Of a stretch of 5,561 nucleotides of DNA, positions 1-5,561 are shown piece by piece; positions within the stretch are counted from its first letter, which is position 1; every line of letters starts with the position of its first letter. This stretch comes from an uncultured Pseudomonadota bacterium (GTDB lineage Bacteria > Pseudomonadota > Gammaproteobacteria > Burkholderiales > SG8-39), in contig CAIPGJ010001089.1 in NCBI GenBank assembly GCA_903864555.1, positions 1-5,561 of the forward strand, written 5' to 3'. The notes beneath the pieces are model-generated. The model did not search any database and was not told the DNA's origin. It saw only the letters and a program-made list of their open reading frames with translations. Both the position numbers and the translations under genes were made by a program.

Positions 1-171
1 CTCGCCATCGAGCCGCACCGCGGCTTGCCCGTGCTGGCCGATTCCTCCATGCCGATTCCCTCGCGCGAAATGGCGCTCAAGCTCAAGCTCAATCCGGCGC
101 TGGCCGGAAAACCGGTTGTCAAGCTGGCGAGTGCGAAATCTGCCTCAAACGTCAGGCGTCCTGCAAAGTAG
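1..171 (+). CDS. C-terminal fragment of an unidentified protein
   Basis: Frame 1 is open from the window edge to a TAG at 169-171, giving 56 residues that start LAIEPHRGLPVLADSS and end in a basic tail, SNVRRPAK. Most codons end in G or C, as in the neighbouring genes, and nothing interrupts the frame, so this is most likely the true 3' end of a gene that starts upstream of the window. The piece has no membrane segment. I see no motif that identifies the family, and I do not assign a function. It lies on the same strand as the SnoaL-like gene, about 160 bases ahead of it, and could share a transcript with it. The only doubt is whether the fragment is a real C-terminus or a chance open frame at the edge. 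Confidence 0.6.
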   Translation, partial: LAIEPHRGLPVLADSSMPIPSREMALKLKLNPALAGKPVVKLASAKSASNVRRPAK

Positions 172-331
172 GGCGGATTGCTCGCGATGACTTCAGCAGG
201 TATTGGCGCAGTAAGGCGTCCGGGACTGACAGCCGGGGAAAACGTGGCCGTACCTGCTGACCATCATTCCCGTCCAGCACCCCGCTTGTATCTCCACACA
301 ACCGATTCCCCAACCGATGGAAACCAAGCCC

Positions 332-829
332 ATGTCTCCAGTCGAACTCGAGGTGCGTAAGCTGAACGACCGCGCCGACATCCATGATGTGATCGGCCGC
401 TATTTCCAGGGCCTTGACCGCGCCGATTACGAGCGTGTCCGCAGCTGTTTCACCGACGATGTGCTTGCGCAATACGATGACCGGCCCGGCGTGAGCGGCA
501 TCGAGGCGATGATGGATTCCTTCAAGACCTTTCGGCGCATGAAGGACGGCTCCATGCGCATCACCACGCATTTCATGGGCAATCTGAATTACATGAAGCT
601 CGAGGGCGATGTGGCGGAGACCGAAACCAATGCCATCGCCTTCCTTGTGCATAACGAGTCGCCGGAAGGGCCGGTCGCGATGCGGTCGCTGCGCTACCTG
701 GACCGGCTGCGCCGCGTCGATACTGGCTGGAAGATCGCGGTTCGCCGGCACACCCTGGACTGGAGCTGCCAGGTGTCGGCGGACTTTTCGCTCAACTTTG
801 CCCGGCGCCTGGTCAGCCTGCCGGCATGA
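332..829 (+). CDS. SnoaL-like / NTF2-fold protein (nuclear transport factor 2 family)
   Basis: Residues 13-44 (of 165) match the N-terminal helices of the SnoaL_4 type: an acidic/basic DRADIHDVIGRY stretch, then GLDRADYERVRSCFTDDV. A THFMGN motif at 79-84 and a closing RYLDRLRR...GWKIAVRRHTLDW strand pair (121-144) complete the alpha+beta cone. The length is typical of the family, and there is no signal peptide, so the protein is cytoplasmic. Members include dehydratases, isomerases and hydroxylation partners acting on small polar or aromatic substrates; this one cannot be assigned a reaction. H80, beside the cavity-forming strand, is a candidate catalytic residue by family analogy. The ATG at 332 is preferred because GGAAA at 319-323 lies 8 bases upstream. 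An in-frame ATG at 317 would add five residues but has no ribosome binding site. The stop is 17 bases before the Bug 1 start, so the two are probably co-transcribed. Confidence 0.85.
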   Translation: MSPVELEVRKLNDRADIHDVIGRYFQGLDRADYERVRSCFTDDVLAQYDDRPGVSGIEAMMDSFKTFRRMKDGSMRITTHFMGNLNYMKLEGDVAETETNAIAFLVHNESPEGPVAMRSLRYLDRLRRVDTGWKIAVRRHTLDWSCQVSADFSLNFARRLVSLPA

Positions 830-836
830 GATTCAC

Positions 837-840
837 GGAG
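837..840 (+). promoter_or_regulatory. Ribosome binding site deciding the Bug 1 start
   Basis: GGAG lies 6 bases before the ATG at 847. The earlier in-frame ATG at 826 overlaps the SnoaL stop as ATGA but would add seven residues (MRFTENK) ahead of a clean signal peptide and has no Shine-Dalgarno sequence, so 847 is chosen. Confidence 0.75.
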
Positions 841-846
841 AACAAG

Positions 847-1821
847 ATGAACACTCGCACAATGCTGATTGCAGGGCTGCTCGGGATGGCGCTTGCATGC
901 GCGGCGCCGCTGACAATGGCGCAGGGCTATCCGGGCAAGGCCGTACGCATGGTCGTGCCTTTTGCCGCGGGTGGCGGGACTGACGTGATTGCCCGGCTCA
1001 TCGCGCAGAAGCTCGCCGATGGCTGGGGGCAGCCGGTGCTGGTGGAGAATCGCGGCGGCGGGGGCTCGGTGATCGGCACGGAAATGGTTGCAAAGAGCGC
1101 GCCGGACGGCCACACCCTGCTGCTCACGGCCTTCCCCTTCACCACCAATGCGGCGCTGATGCCCAAGCTGCCCTACGACACCATCCGTGATTTCGCGCCG
1201 GTGACGCTGGCTGCTGCCGCGCCACTCATCGTGGTGGTGCATCCCTCGTTGCCGGTGCGCTCGATCAAGGACCTGATCGCCCTGGCGAAAGCGAAACCGG
1301 GGCAATTGAGCTATGCCAGTTCGGGCAATGGCGGTCCGCAGCACCTCGCCGGGGAATTGTTCAACAGCATGGCGGCTGTCAGCACCACCCACGTGCCTTA
1401 TAAGGGGACAGGCGCGGCCACCTCGGACCTGGTGGGCGGGCACGTGCCCATGAGCTTCAGCAGCATGCTGGCGGTGATGTCGCTGGTGAAGAATGGGCAG
1501 TTGCGCGCCATAGCAGTCACCGGCAGCCAGCGCTCGGCCATCGTGCCGGATCTGCCCACCGTGGCAGAAGCCGGGCTAAAGGGTTACGAGATGACCACCT
1601 GGTACGGCGTGCTGACTCGGGCCGGTACGCCGGGCGCGGTGCTCAACACCCTCAGCACCGAAATTGCCCGTGTGGTGAAGCTGCCGGAGATCCGCGACAA
1701 GCTGGCTGCGGAGGGCGCTGAAACTATCGGCAGCACGCCAGCGGCCTTTGCCACTTTCATCAAGGCCGAGATCGAACGGGTGCAGGCCCTGGGCAAGACC
1801 ACCGAAATCAAGCTGGAGTAA
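847..1821 (+). CDS. Bug/TctC family periplasmic solute-binding receptor (Bug 1)
   Basis: This is a tripartite tricarboxylate transporter receptor (Bug, TctC, Pfam TctC) of 324 aa, the usual length. Residues 1-25 form a Sec signal peptide (basic NTR, hydrophobic LIAGLLGMALACAA, likely cut after A25 before QGYPG). Family landmarks follow in order: VVPFAAGGGTD (36-46), the VENRGGGG...IGTE stretch (67-79), PDGHTLL (86-92), DFAPVT (115-120), VPYKG (183-187), DLPTVAEAG (235-243) and AGTPGAV (259-265). Proteins of this family enclose a small, typically carboxylated ligand between two lobes and deliver it to a TctAB permease or act in signalling. No permease gene is present here, so it may be an orphan receptor. 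The gene follows the SnoaL-like gene by 17 bases and probably shares its transcript, which suggests a link between the ligand and that enzyme. The ligand cannot be predicted. Confidence 0.95.
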   Translation: MNTRTMLIAGLLGMALACAAPLTMAQGYPGKAVRMVVPFAAGGGTDVIARLIAQKLADGWGQPVLVENRGGGGSVIGTEMVAKSAPDGHTLLLTAFPFTTNAALMPKLPYDTIRDFAPVTLAAAAPLIVVVHPSLPVRSIKDLIALAKAKPGQLSYASSGNGGPQHLAGELFNSMAAVSTTHVPYKGTGAATSDLVGGHVPMSFSSMLAVMSLVKNGQLRAIAVTGSQRSAIVPDLPTVAEAGLKGYEMTTWYGVLTRAGTPGAVLNTLSTEIARVVKLPEIRDKLAAEGAETIGSTPAAFATFIKAEIERVQALGKTTEIKLE

Positions 1822-1825
1822 GCCG

Positions 1826-1867
1826 ATGGCTGCGGGGAGTGCAGTGCGGGCAGGAAAGAGCCTGTAA
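1826..1867 (+). other. Possible 13-codon leader mini-ORF
   Basis: An ATG at 1826 opens a 13-residue frame (MAAGSAVRAGKSL, stop TAA 1865-1867) just after the Bug 1 stop. GGAG at 1815-1818 lies 7 bases upstream, a good ribosome binding site distance, although that GGAG also codes the last codons of Bug 1. The peptide resembles nothing I know and has no run of one amino acid that would suggest attenuation. It may be translated by chance or by reinitiation. Confidence 0.15.
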
Positions 1868-1880
1868 AGCAGTCCCATTC

Positions 1881-1908
1881 CCTGGGGGATTCATTCCAGG
1901 ATTAGAAT
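1881..1908 (+). promoter_or_regulatory. Possible operator/promoter elements in the Bug 2 leader
   Basis: The 161-base gap between Bug 1 and Bug 2 holds a small dyad, CCTGG at 1881-1885 and CCAGG at 1896-1900 (10-base spacer), directly followed by TAGAAT at 1903-1908, which matches four of six bases of a -10 box. No convincing -35 box lies at the right spacing. The gap is long enough for Bug 2 to have its own promoter, but the evidence here is weak. Confidence 0.2.
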
Positions 1909-1971
1909 TGAAATTGGTGGCCCGATCGGAGGCTGGTGGAGACCGGCAACGGGGCCTGAACAGCAGCTCGG

Positions 1972-1977
1972 AGGAGG
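1972..1977 (+). promoter_or_regulatory. Strong ribosome binding site of Bug 2
   Basis: A perfect AGGAGG lies 5 bases before the ATG at 1983. It fixes the start there and rules out the GTG at 1839 that opens the same frame 48 codons earlier. Confidence 0.85.
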
Positions 1978-1982
1978 GGACT

Positions 1983-2954
1983 ATGCAAGGCAGTATGCGC
2001 AGTATTGTTGTTGCTTTCATGGCGCTGGGGATGTTCGCATCGAGAGTGGCGTGGGCCCAGGACTATCCGGTGAAGCCCGTCAAGCTGGTCATGCCCTTTG
2101 CACCCGGCGGGGCGACTGACCTGTTTGCCCGGCTGGTCAGCCAGAAGATGGGCGAATCCATGGGGCAGCCTGTGGTGCTCGATTACAAGCCGGGTGCCGC
2201 CAGCATGATTGCCAATGAGGCAGTGGCCACGGCTCCGAAAGATGGCTATACGCTGCTGGTTGGCACCACCGGCATGGCACTCAACCTCATCATGTACAGC
2301 AAGGTGCCCTACAGGATGGAGGACTTCGCCCCGGTGTCGGTGATTGCCGTGCCGGCTTTTGCCATGAGCGTGGGCAAGGGTTCGCAGGCGAGGAATGCGA
2401 AGGAGTTCATCGATTTCGTGAAGGCCCGTCCCGGCAAGGTCAATTACGCCAATATCGGCAGCGGCAGCACGCCGCACCTGCTGGCCAAGATGCTGGAGGA
2501 TGTGGCCGGCCTGCAGATGCAGGATATTCCCTACAAGGGCGCCGGGCCGGCGCTGACCGCGCTGGCGTCCGGGGAGGTTCAACTCTATTTTGATTCGGTG
2601 ACCACGTCGATTCCCCAGCACAAGTCAGGCACGATCAAGATACTGGGTTTTACATCCGCGGAGCGCCTGCCGGCAGCACTGGACGTGCCCACTCTCAAGG
2701 AGCAAGGCATTCCGCTGGTGGCCACCAGCTGGTTCGGCATCATGGCGCCTGCCGGCACGCCGCGCCCCGTGATCGACAAGCTGCACCGCGAGGTGCAGAA
2801 GGCGGTGAATTCACAGGATTATCAGGCCAAGGTGAGTGCCACTGGTGCCACGCCGGCAGCCTCGTCCTCGCCGGAGGAATTTGCCGCCCTGATCGAAAGC
2901 ATGACCCAGCTCTGGGGCCGGATTCCAAGCGCGCTCAAAATCAAGTTCGACTGA
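1983..2954 (+). CDS. Bug/TctC family periplasmic solute-binding receptor (Bug 2)
   Basis: This is a second Bug receptor, 323 aa. The signal peptide is MRSIVVAFMALGMFAS...AWA, cut after A25 before QDYP; a downstream ATG at 1995 would also keep a usable signal. Landmarks are LVMPFAPGGATD (35-46), PKDGYTLL (85-92), DFAPVSV (114-120), NYANIGSGSTPHLL (154-167), IPYKGAG (182-188), DVPTLKEQG (234-242) and APAGTPRPVIDKL (255-267). It differs from the common family pattern in one pocket-side loop: the usual VENR(P)GAGG is VLDYKPGAAS (65-74), and the following stretch is MIANEAVATAPK. Between PYKG and DVPT it has a FDSVTTSIPQHKSG segment (203-216). These point to a ligand unlike that of Bug 1. It lies 161 bases after Bug 1 with its own strong ribosome binding site and may be read from the Bug 1 operon or from its own promoter. 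It is convergent with the crotonase gene. Confidence 0.95.
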   Translation: MQGSMRSIVVAFMALGMFASRVAWAQDYPVKPVKLVMPFAPGGATDLFARLVSQKMGESMGQPVVLDYKPGAASMIANEAVATAPKDGYTLLVGTTGMALNLIMYSKVPYRMEDFAPVSVIAVPAFAMSVGKGSQARNAKEFIDFVKARPGKVNYANIGSGSTPHLLAKMLEDVAGLQMQDIPYKGAGPALTALASGEVQLYFDSVTTSIPQHKSGTIKILGFTSAERLPAALDVPTLKEQGIPLVATSWFGIMAPAGTPRPVIDKLHREVQKAVNSQDYQAKVSATGATPAASSSPEEFAALIESMTQLWGRIPSALKIKFD

Positions 2955-2996
2955 GGATCGGGCAGGGACTGCCGCTGCGTCCCTCGACGGGCATCG

Positions 2997-3019
2997 GCCC
3001 CGCAGGGCTCGGGGGCTTT
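2997..3019 (+). terminator. Possible Rho-independent terminator after Bug 2
   Basis: GCCCC (2997-3001) can pair with GGGGC (3012-3016), leaving a 10-base loop, and the stem is followed by TTTCT. It lies in the 65-base gap between the convergent Bug 2 and crotonase stops. The U tract is short, so termination may be weak. A second hairpin, AGGGAC (2964-2969) with GTCCCT (2979-2984), lies just upstream and has no U tract. Confidence 0.4.
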
Positions 3020-3757
<738 letters not shown>

Positions 3758-3766
3758 GTGAAGCTG

Positions 3767-3772
3767 TCCTCC
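3767..3772 (-). promoter_or_regulatory. Ribosome binding site deciding the crotonase start
   Basis: GGAGGA on the minus strand lies 9 bases before the ATG at 3757. This fixes the start 87 codons inside the longer open frame. Confidence 0.8.
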
Positions 3773-3798
3773 GCTGTTTTTATGGGGGCTGCGTCCGG

Positions 3799-3820
3799 CG
3801 CATGCAGGTTTCGCATGCAG
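3799..3820 (+). repeat. Tandem CGCATGCAG pair (13-base period)
   Basis: Two perfect 9-base copies of CGCATGCAG lie at 3799-3807 and 3812-3820, separated by GTTT. Each holds the palindrome GCATGC. They lie 42-63 bases upstream of the crotonase start, where a repressor or activator could act on that gene. Confidence 0.6.
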
Positions 3821-3948
3821 AGGGGCAGCGCCGCTGACCAAAAATGTAACATGCGCACCGCCCCGCTCAGGACGTGTGTGAGAATGTTGTGCAGGTTTTC
3901 TGATATCGGAACACGGCGCTGCATGGACAGGCAGGCCGGATAAAACAG

Positions 3949-3970
3949 GGGCGGCACACGCATGCCGCCC
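3949..3970 (+). promoter_or_regulatory. Perfect 8-bp hairpin in the Bug 3 leader
   Basis: GGGCGGCA (3949-3956) pairs exactly with TGCCGCCC (3963-3970) around a 6-base loop. The hairpin ends 9 bases before the ribosome binding site GGAGG at 3980-3984. No U tract follows, so it is not a terminator as such. It could be an operator dyad or an RNA structure affecting translation or message stability; the choice is inference. Confidence 0.4.
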
Positions 3971-3979
3971 GCCATCCCT

Positions 3980-3984
3980 GGAGG
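3980..3984 (+). promoter_or_regulatory. Ribosome binding site of Bug 3
   Basis: GGAGG (in GGAGGAGA) lies 8 bases before the ATG at 3993 and supports that start. An out-of-frame ATG follows at 3997. Confidence 0.8.
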
Positions 3985-3992
3985 AGATCATC

Positions 3993-4985
3993 ATGCTTGA
4001 CACTCGTTTGTCTGCCACTGGCGCTGCCGTTCACGGCGCAGCCCTTGCTGCACTGGCCCTGTCATCCCTGTTTGCCGCGCCCCTGCAAGCGGCCCAGCCC
4101 GCCTTCCCCGAGAAACCCATCCGCGTGGTGGTGCCCTTTGCCGGCGGCAGCGGCACCGACTGGATCGGCCGCGCGGTGGCCGACGAGATGGGCAAGAGCA
4201 TGAAGGTGCCGGTGATCGTCGAGAACAAGGCCGGCGCCGACGGGCGCATCGGCACCGACTTCGTGGTGAAGTCCGCCCCCGATGGCTACACCCAGGTGAT
4301 CACCTCCAGCGCCACGCACTCGGCCAATCCCGGGCTGATCCGCAACCTGTCCTACCACCCGGTGAAGGACTTCGCGCATATCTCGCTGCTCATCACGGAC
4401 CCTCTGATCTTCTCGGTGCATCCTTCGGTCGCGCCCTCGGTGAAGGCGTTCATCGCCGTGGCGAAGCAGAAGAAGCTGTCGCTGGGCTATGGCTCCAACA
4501 GCAGCCTGGTGGCGGCGAGCACCTTCAACAAGCTGGCCGGCATCGAAGCGCTGACCGTGCCCTACAAGAGCCAGCCGCAGGCCGCCACCGATGTGGCGGG
4601 CGGCCAGGTGCATTACATCTTCGCCGACGCCACGGCCACCGGCGGCCTCATCCAGGCGGGCAGGCTGCGGCCGCTGGCGATGACGGGCACGAAACGCTCG
4701 GAGCAGTATCCGGACGTGCCCACGCTGGCCGAGCAGGGCGTGGAGGGCTTCGACCTGCAGGTGTGGGTGGGGCTGGCAGCACCGGCCGGCACGCCGGCTT
4801 CGGTGATGACCTACCTCAACAGCGAGGTCAACCGCATCATGAGCCGCGCCGACGTGAAGGAGAAATTCCGCGCCGTGGGCAAGACCACTGCCCCCAATTC
4901 ACTGCCGGAGCAGCAGGCGCTGGTGGAAAAGCAGATGGAAGTCTGGGCGCGACGCATCGCCGACGCCGGGTTGAAGGCGGAGTAG
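3993..4985 (+). CDS. Bug/TctC family periplasmic solute-binding receptor (Bug 3)
   Basis: This is a third Bug receptor, 330 aa, with a long signal peptide (1-33 or 34; hydrophobic AALAALALSSLFAAP, cut near LQA|AQP). Landmarks are VVVPFAGGSGTD (45-56), VENKAGADGRIGTD (76-89), SAPDGYT (94-100), DFAHIS (126-131), DVPTLAEQG (241-249), AAPAGTPASV (262-271) and a helical C-terminus. It departs from Bugs 1 and 2 at sites that line the ligand cleft in this family: W57 follows GGSGTD, the loop after the second strand reads SSATHSANPG (105-114), and the usual VPYKG is VPYKSQPQ (189-196). The glycine-rich YxSxGxGSxxH region is reduced to YGSNSSLVAAS (166-176). A different ligand is likely. It diverges from the crotonase gene, and the pair may share a control region and a pathway. 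No transport partner is seen. Confidence 0.95.
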   Translation: MLDTRLSATGAAVHGAALAALALSSLFAAPLQAAQPAFPEKPIRVVVPFAGGSGTDWIGRAVADEMGKSMKVPVIVENKAGADGRIGTDFVVKSAPDGYTQVITSSATHSANPGLIRNLSYHPVKDFAHISLLITDPLIFSVHPSVAPSVKAFIAVAKQKKLSLGYGSNSSLVAASTFNKLAGIEALTVPYKSQPQAATDVAGGQVHYIFADATATGGLIQAGRLRPLAMTGTKRSEQYPDVPTLAEQGVEGFDLQVWVGLAAPAGTPASVMTYLNSEVNRIMSRADVKEKFRAVGKTTAPNSLPEQQALVEKQMEVWARRIADAGLKAE

Positions 4986-5142
4986 TCACCGCCCGCGCCG
5001 CTGCCTTGCAGCGCTTGCGCATGGTCTCGCCGAAGCAGATGTCGAAGCGGTAGTCGTGGTCCTGCTGCAGGTGGGCGGTGAGGGTGTTGGCTGCCACGTT
5101 GTGAACGCCTTCTGTGGTTGATGTGCAGGGGGATGTGGTCAT
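4986..5142 (-). pseudogene. Truncated gene start, possibly OsmC family
   Basis: The ATG at 5142 overlaps the stop of the MBL hydrolase as ATGA, the arrangement of a translationally coupled next gene. The first ~45 codons are very gene-like: from codon 16 to codon 46 only one codon ends in A or T. Residues 14-41 (HNVAANTLTAHLQQDHDYRFDICFGETM, given as positions) recall the N-terminus of OsmC-type proteins, where a QQDYRF...FGE strand pattern precedes a DEP...G.GP.P motif. That match is from memory and uncertain. After M41 the similarity stops, and from residue 52 the frame runs antisense through the end of Bug 3 to a stop at 4837, giving only an R/P/S-rich tail. The OsmC catalytic cysteines, which lie further on, are absent. 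I read it as the broken 5' end of a gene whose remainder was lost; a genuine 101-aa protein is less likely. Confidence 0.5.
4995..5020 (+). terminator. Terminator-like hairpin just after Bug 3
   Basis: CGCTGC (4999-5004) pairs with GCAGCG (5008-5013) around a 3-base loop, and flanking GCGC segments (4995-4998 and 5017-5020) can extend the stem across a 3-base bulge. It begins 10 bases after the Bug 3 stop. It lacks a U tract, so it is weak as a terminator and may be chance in GC-rich DNA. Confidence 0.22.
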
Positions 5143-5561
5143 GCCGGACTGCGGTCGGCAGTCCGGCCAAGCAGGTTGAGCGGTGTCCTGAGGTAGCTGA
5201 CGCCGTTGGCTTCCGGCGGCGGCAGTTCACCGGCCCGGATGTTGATCTGGATGGAAGGAATGATCAGCACCGGCATCTCCAGGGTGGCATCGCGCGCCTG
5301 GCGCATGGCGACAAAGGCCTCTTCGCTGACACCGTCGTGGATGTGGATGTTCAACCGGCGCTGCTCGGCCACCGTGCTGAGCCATTGCGGTGGGCGTGGG
5401 CTGGCCGGATAGTCGTGGCACATGTAGAGGCGCGTGTCAGCGGGCAGGGCCAGGATCTGCCTGAGCGAGCGATACAGCTGCCGGGCATTCCCGCCGGGGA
5501 AGTCGCAGCGCGCGGTGCCCACATCCGGCATGAACAGCGTGTCCCCGACAAACACGACATC
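5139..5561 (-). CDS. MBL-fold metallo-hydrolase, glyoxalase II/ETHE1-Blh-like (C-terminal part)
   Basis: 140 residues are visible, and the frame is open through the right edge, so the N-terminus with the HxHxDH metal motif lies outside the window. The GTG at 5555 is an internal valine codon rather than a start. VGDTLFMPDVGTARCDFPGG holds the bridging metal aspartate (D7 of the visible part), and LYMCHDYP holds the last metal histidine (H49); both are arranged as in ETHE1 and persulfide dioxygenases. The C-terminal HDGVSEEAFVAMRQARDATL...LIIPSIQINIRAGELPPPEANGV region, given here in parts, is typical of the bacterial Blh-like group (MBL hydrolases linked to sulfide/persulfide detoxification). 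Such enzymes oxidise persulfides or hydrolyse glutathione thioesters in the cytoplasm; the exact substrate is not settled by sequence. It ends in ATGA overlap with a broken downstream gene on the same strand. Confidence 0.88.
   Translation of the reverse strand, partial: DVVFVGDTLFMPDVGTARCDFPGGNARQLYRSLRQILALPADTRLYMCHDYPASPRPPQWLSTVAEQRRLNIHIHDGVSEEAFVAMRQARDATLEMPVLIIPSIQINIRAGELPPPEANGVSYLRTPLNLLGRTADRSPA

Larger units (their letters stand above)
3758..3992. promoter_or_regulatory. Divergent control region between crotonase and Bug 3
   Basis: This 235-base gap must hold the promoters of the crotonase (minus) and Bug 3 (plus). It contains CGCATGC three times, at 3799-3805, 3812-3818 and 3959-3965. 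The first two belong to a 9-base direct repeat CGCATGCAG (3799-3807 and 3812-3820) with a 13-base period. The core GCATGC is palindromic, as an operator half-site might be. No promoter reaches good consensus. For Bug 3 the best I find is GTGAGA (3878-3883) with TGATAT (3901-3906), 17 bases apart, which is weak. The centre is AT-richer (around 3838-3850 and 3880-3910) than the flanking genes. No regulator gene is visible. Confidence 0.6.

Noticed and set aside
151..221. An 11-base near-repeat (GT[C/A]AGGCGTCC) at 151-161 and 211-221, exactly 60 bases apart
   Set aside because: It has one mismatch, and one copy lies inside the coding end of the first gene. Two copies are too few to rule out chance.
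178..360. A 60-codon plus-strand frame between the first gene and the SnoaL-like gene
   Set aside because: It overlaps the SnoaL-like start, shows no coding bias or motif and has no ribosome binding site. The gap otherwise holds only a CTGACA (226-231) without a matching -10 box.
694..1443. A 249-codon minus-strand frame across the SnoaL and Bug 1 genes
   Set aside because: Its product is Arg/His-rich and it spans two well-supported genes on the other strand, so it is a shadow. The same holds for the minus-strand frames at 152-751, 1902-2621 and 4062-4613.
1839..1982. Extension of Bug 2 to a GTG at 1839
   Set aside because: It would bury the signal peptide 48 residues inside the protein and has no spaced ribosome binding site; AGGAGG before 1983 decides.
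2964..2984. Hairpin AGGGAC/GTCCCT after Bug 2 as a terminator
   Set aside because: It has a 6-bp stem, a 9-base loop and no U tract; the next hairpin, followed by TTTCT, is the better candidate.
3954..3966. A sigma-54-like GGCAC...GC in the Bug 3 leader
   Set aside because: The GG to GC spacing is 9 rather than 10 bases, and the elements are explained by the hairpin.
3758..4018. Extension of the crotonase to an upstream start at 4018
   Set aside because: The added 87 residues have no family similarity and would overlap the Bug 3 start, and a strong ribosome binding site marks 3757.

Overview
The window is high-GC bacterial DNA. Three tripartite-tricarboxylate (TctC/Bug) periplasmic receptors in about 4.2 kb, together with a crotonase, an NTF2/SnoaL-like protein and an ETHE1/Blh-like metallo-hydrolase, point to a betaproteobacterium of the order Burkholderiales (Alcaligenaceae or Comamonadaceae type). 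Expansion of orphan Bug receptors is well known there. The genus cannot be fixed from this sequence.

Layout. Bases 1-171 are the 3' end of an unidentified plus-strand gene. After a gap of about 160 bases comes a SnoaL-like/NTF2-fold protein (332-829). It is followed 17 bases later by Bug receptor 1 (847-1821), so these two probably form an operon. A 161-base leader precedes Bug receptor 2 (1983-2954), which ends at a plausible weak terminator. A crotonase-family enoyl-CoA hydratase/isomerase (3020-3757) lies on the minus strand, convergent to Bug 2. It is divergent from Bug receptor 3 (3993-4985) across a 235-base control region holding three copies of CGCATGC and a perfect 8-bp hairpin beside the Bug 3 ribosome binding site. 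At the right edge, on the minus strand, is the C-terminal part of a glyoxalase II/persulfide-dioxygenase-like MBL hydrolase (5139-5561, running off the window). Its stop overlaps, as ATGA, the start of a short coding-like stretch that looks like the first ~40 codons of an OsmC-type gene, cut off where it meets the 3' end of Bug 3.

How the genes may work together. Bug proteins capture small, usually carboxylate-bearing solutes in the periplasm. They pass them to TctAB-type membrane permeases or act as sensors. No permease, regulator or two-component gene is visible here. The SnoaL-like protein and the crotonase are the sort of cytoplasmic enzymes that process imported organic acids or their CoA thioesters. 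The window therefore reads as part of a catabolic/uptake accessory region; the substrate is unknown. The MBL/OsmC-like end belongs to another functional theme (thiol or sulfide detoxification) and seems to be a separate block, possibly truncated by a rearrangement.

I see no RNA gene, CRISPR array, insertion sequence or phage gene. No wholly new system is evident. The most notable points are the truncated gene beside Bug 3, the crotonase lacking one of the two usual catalytic glutamates, and the motif-rich divergent control region.
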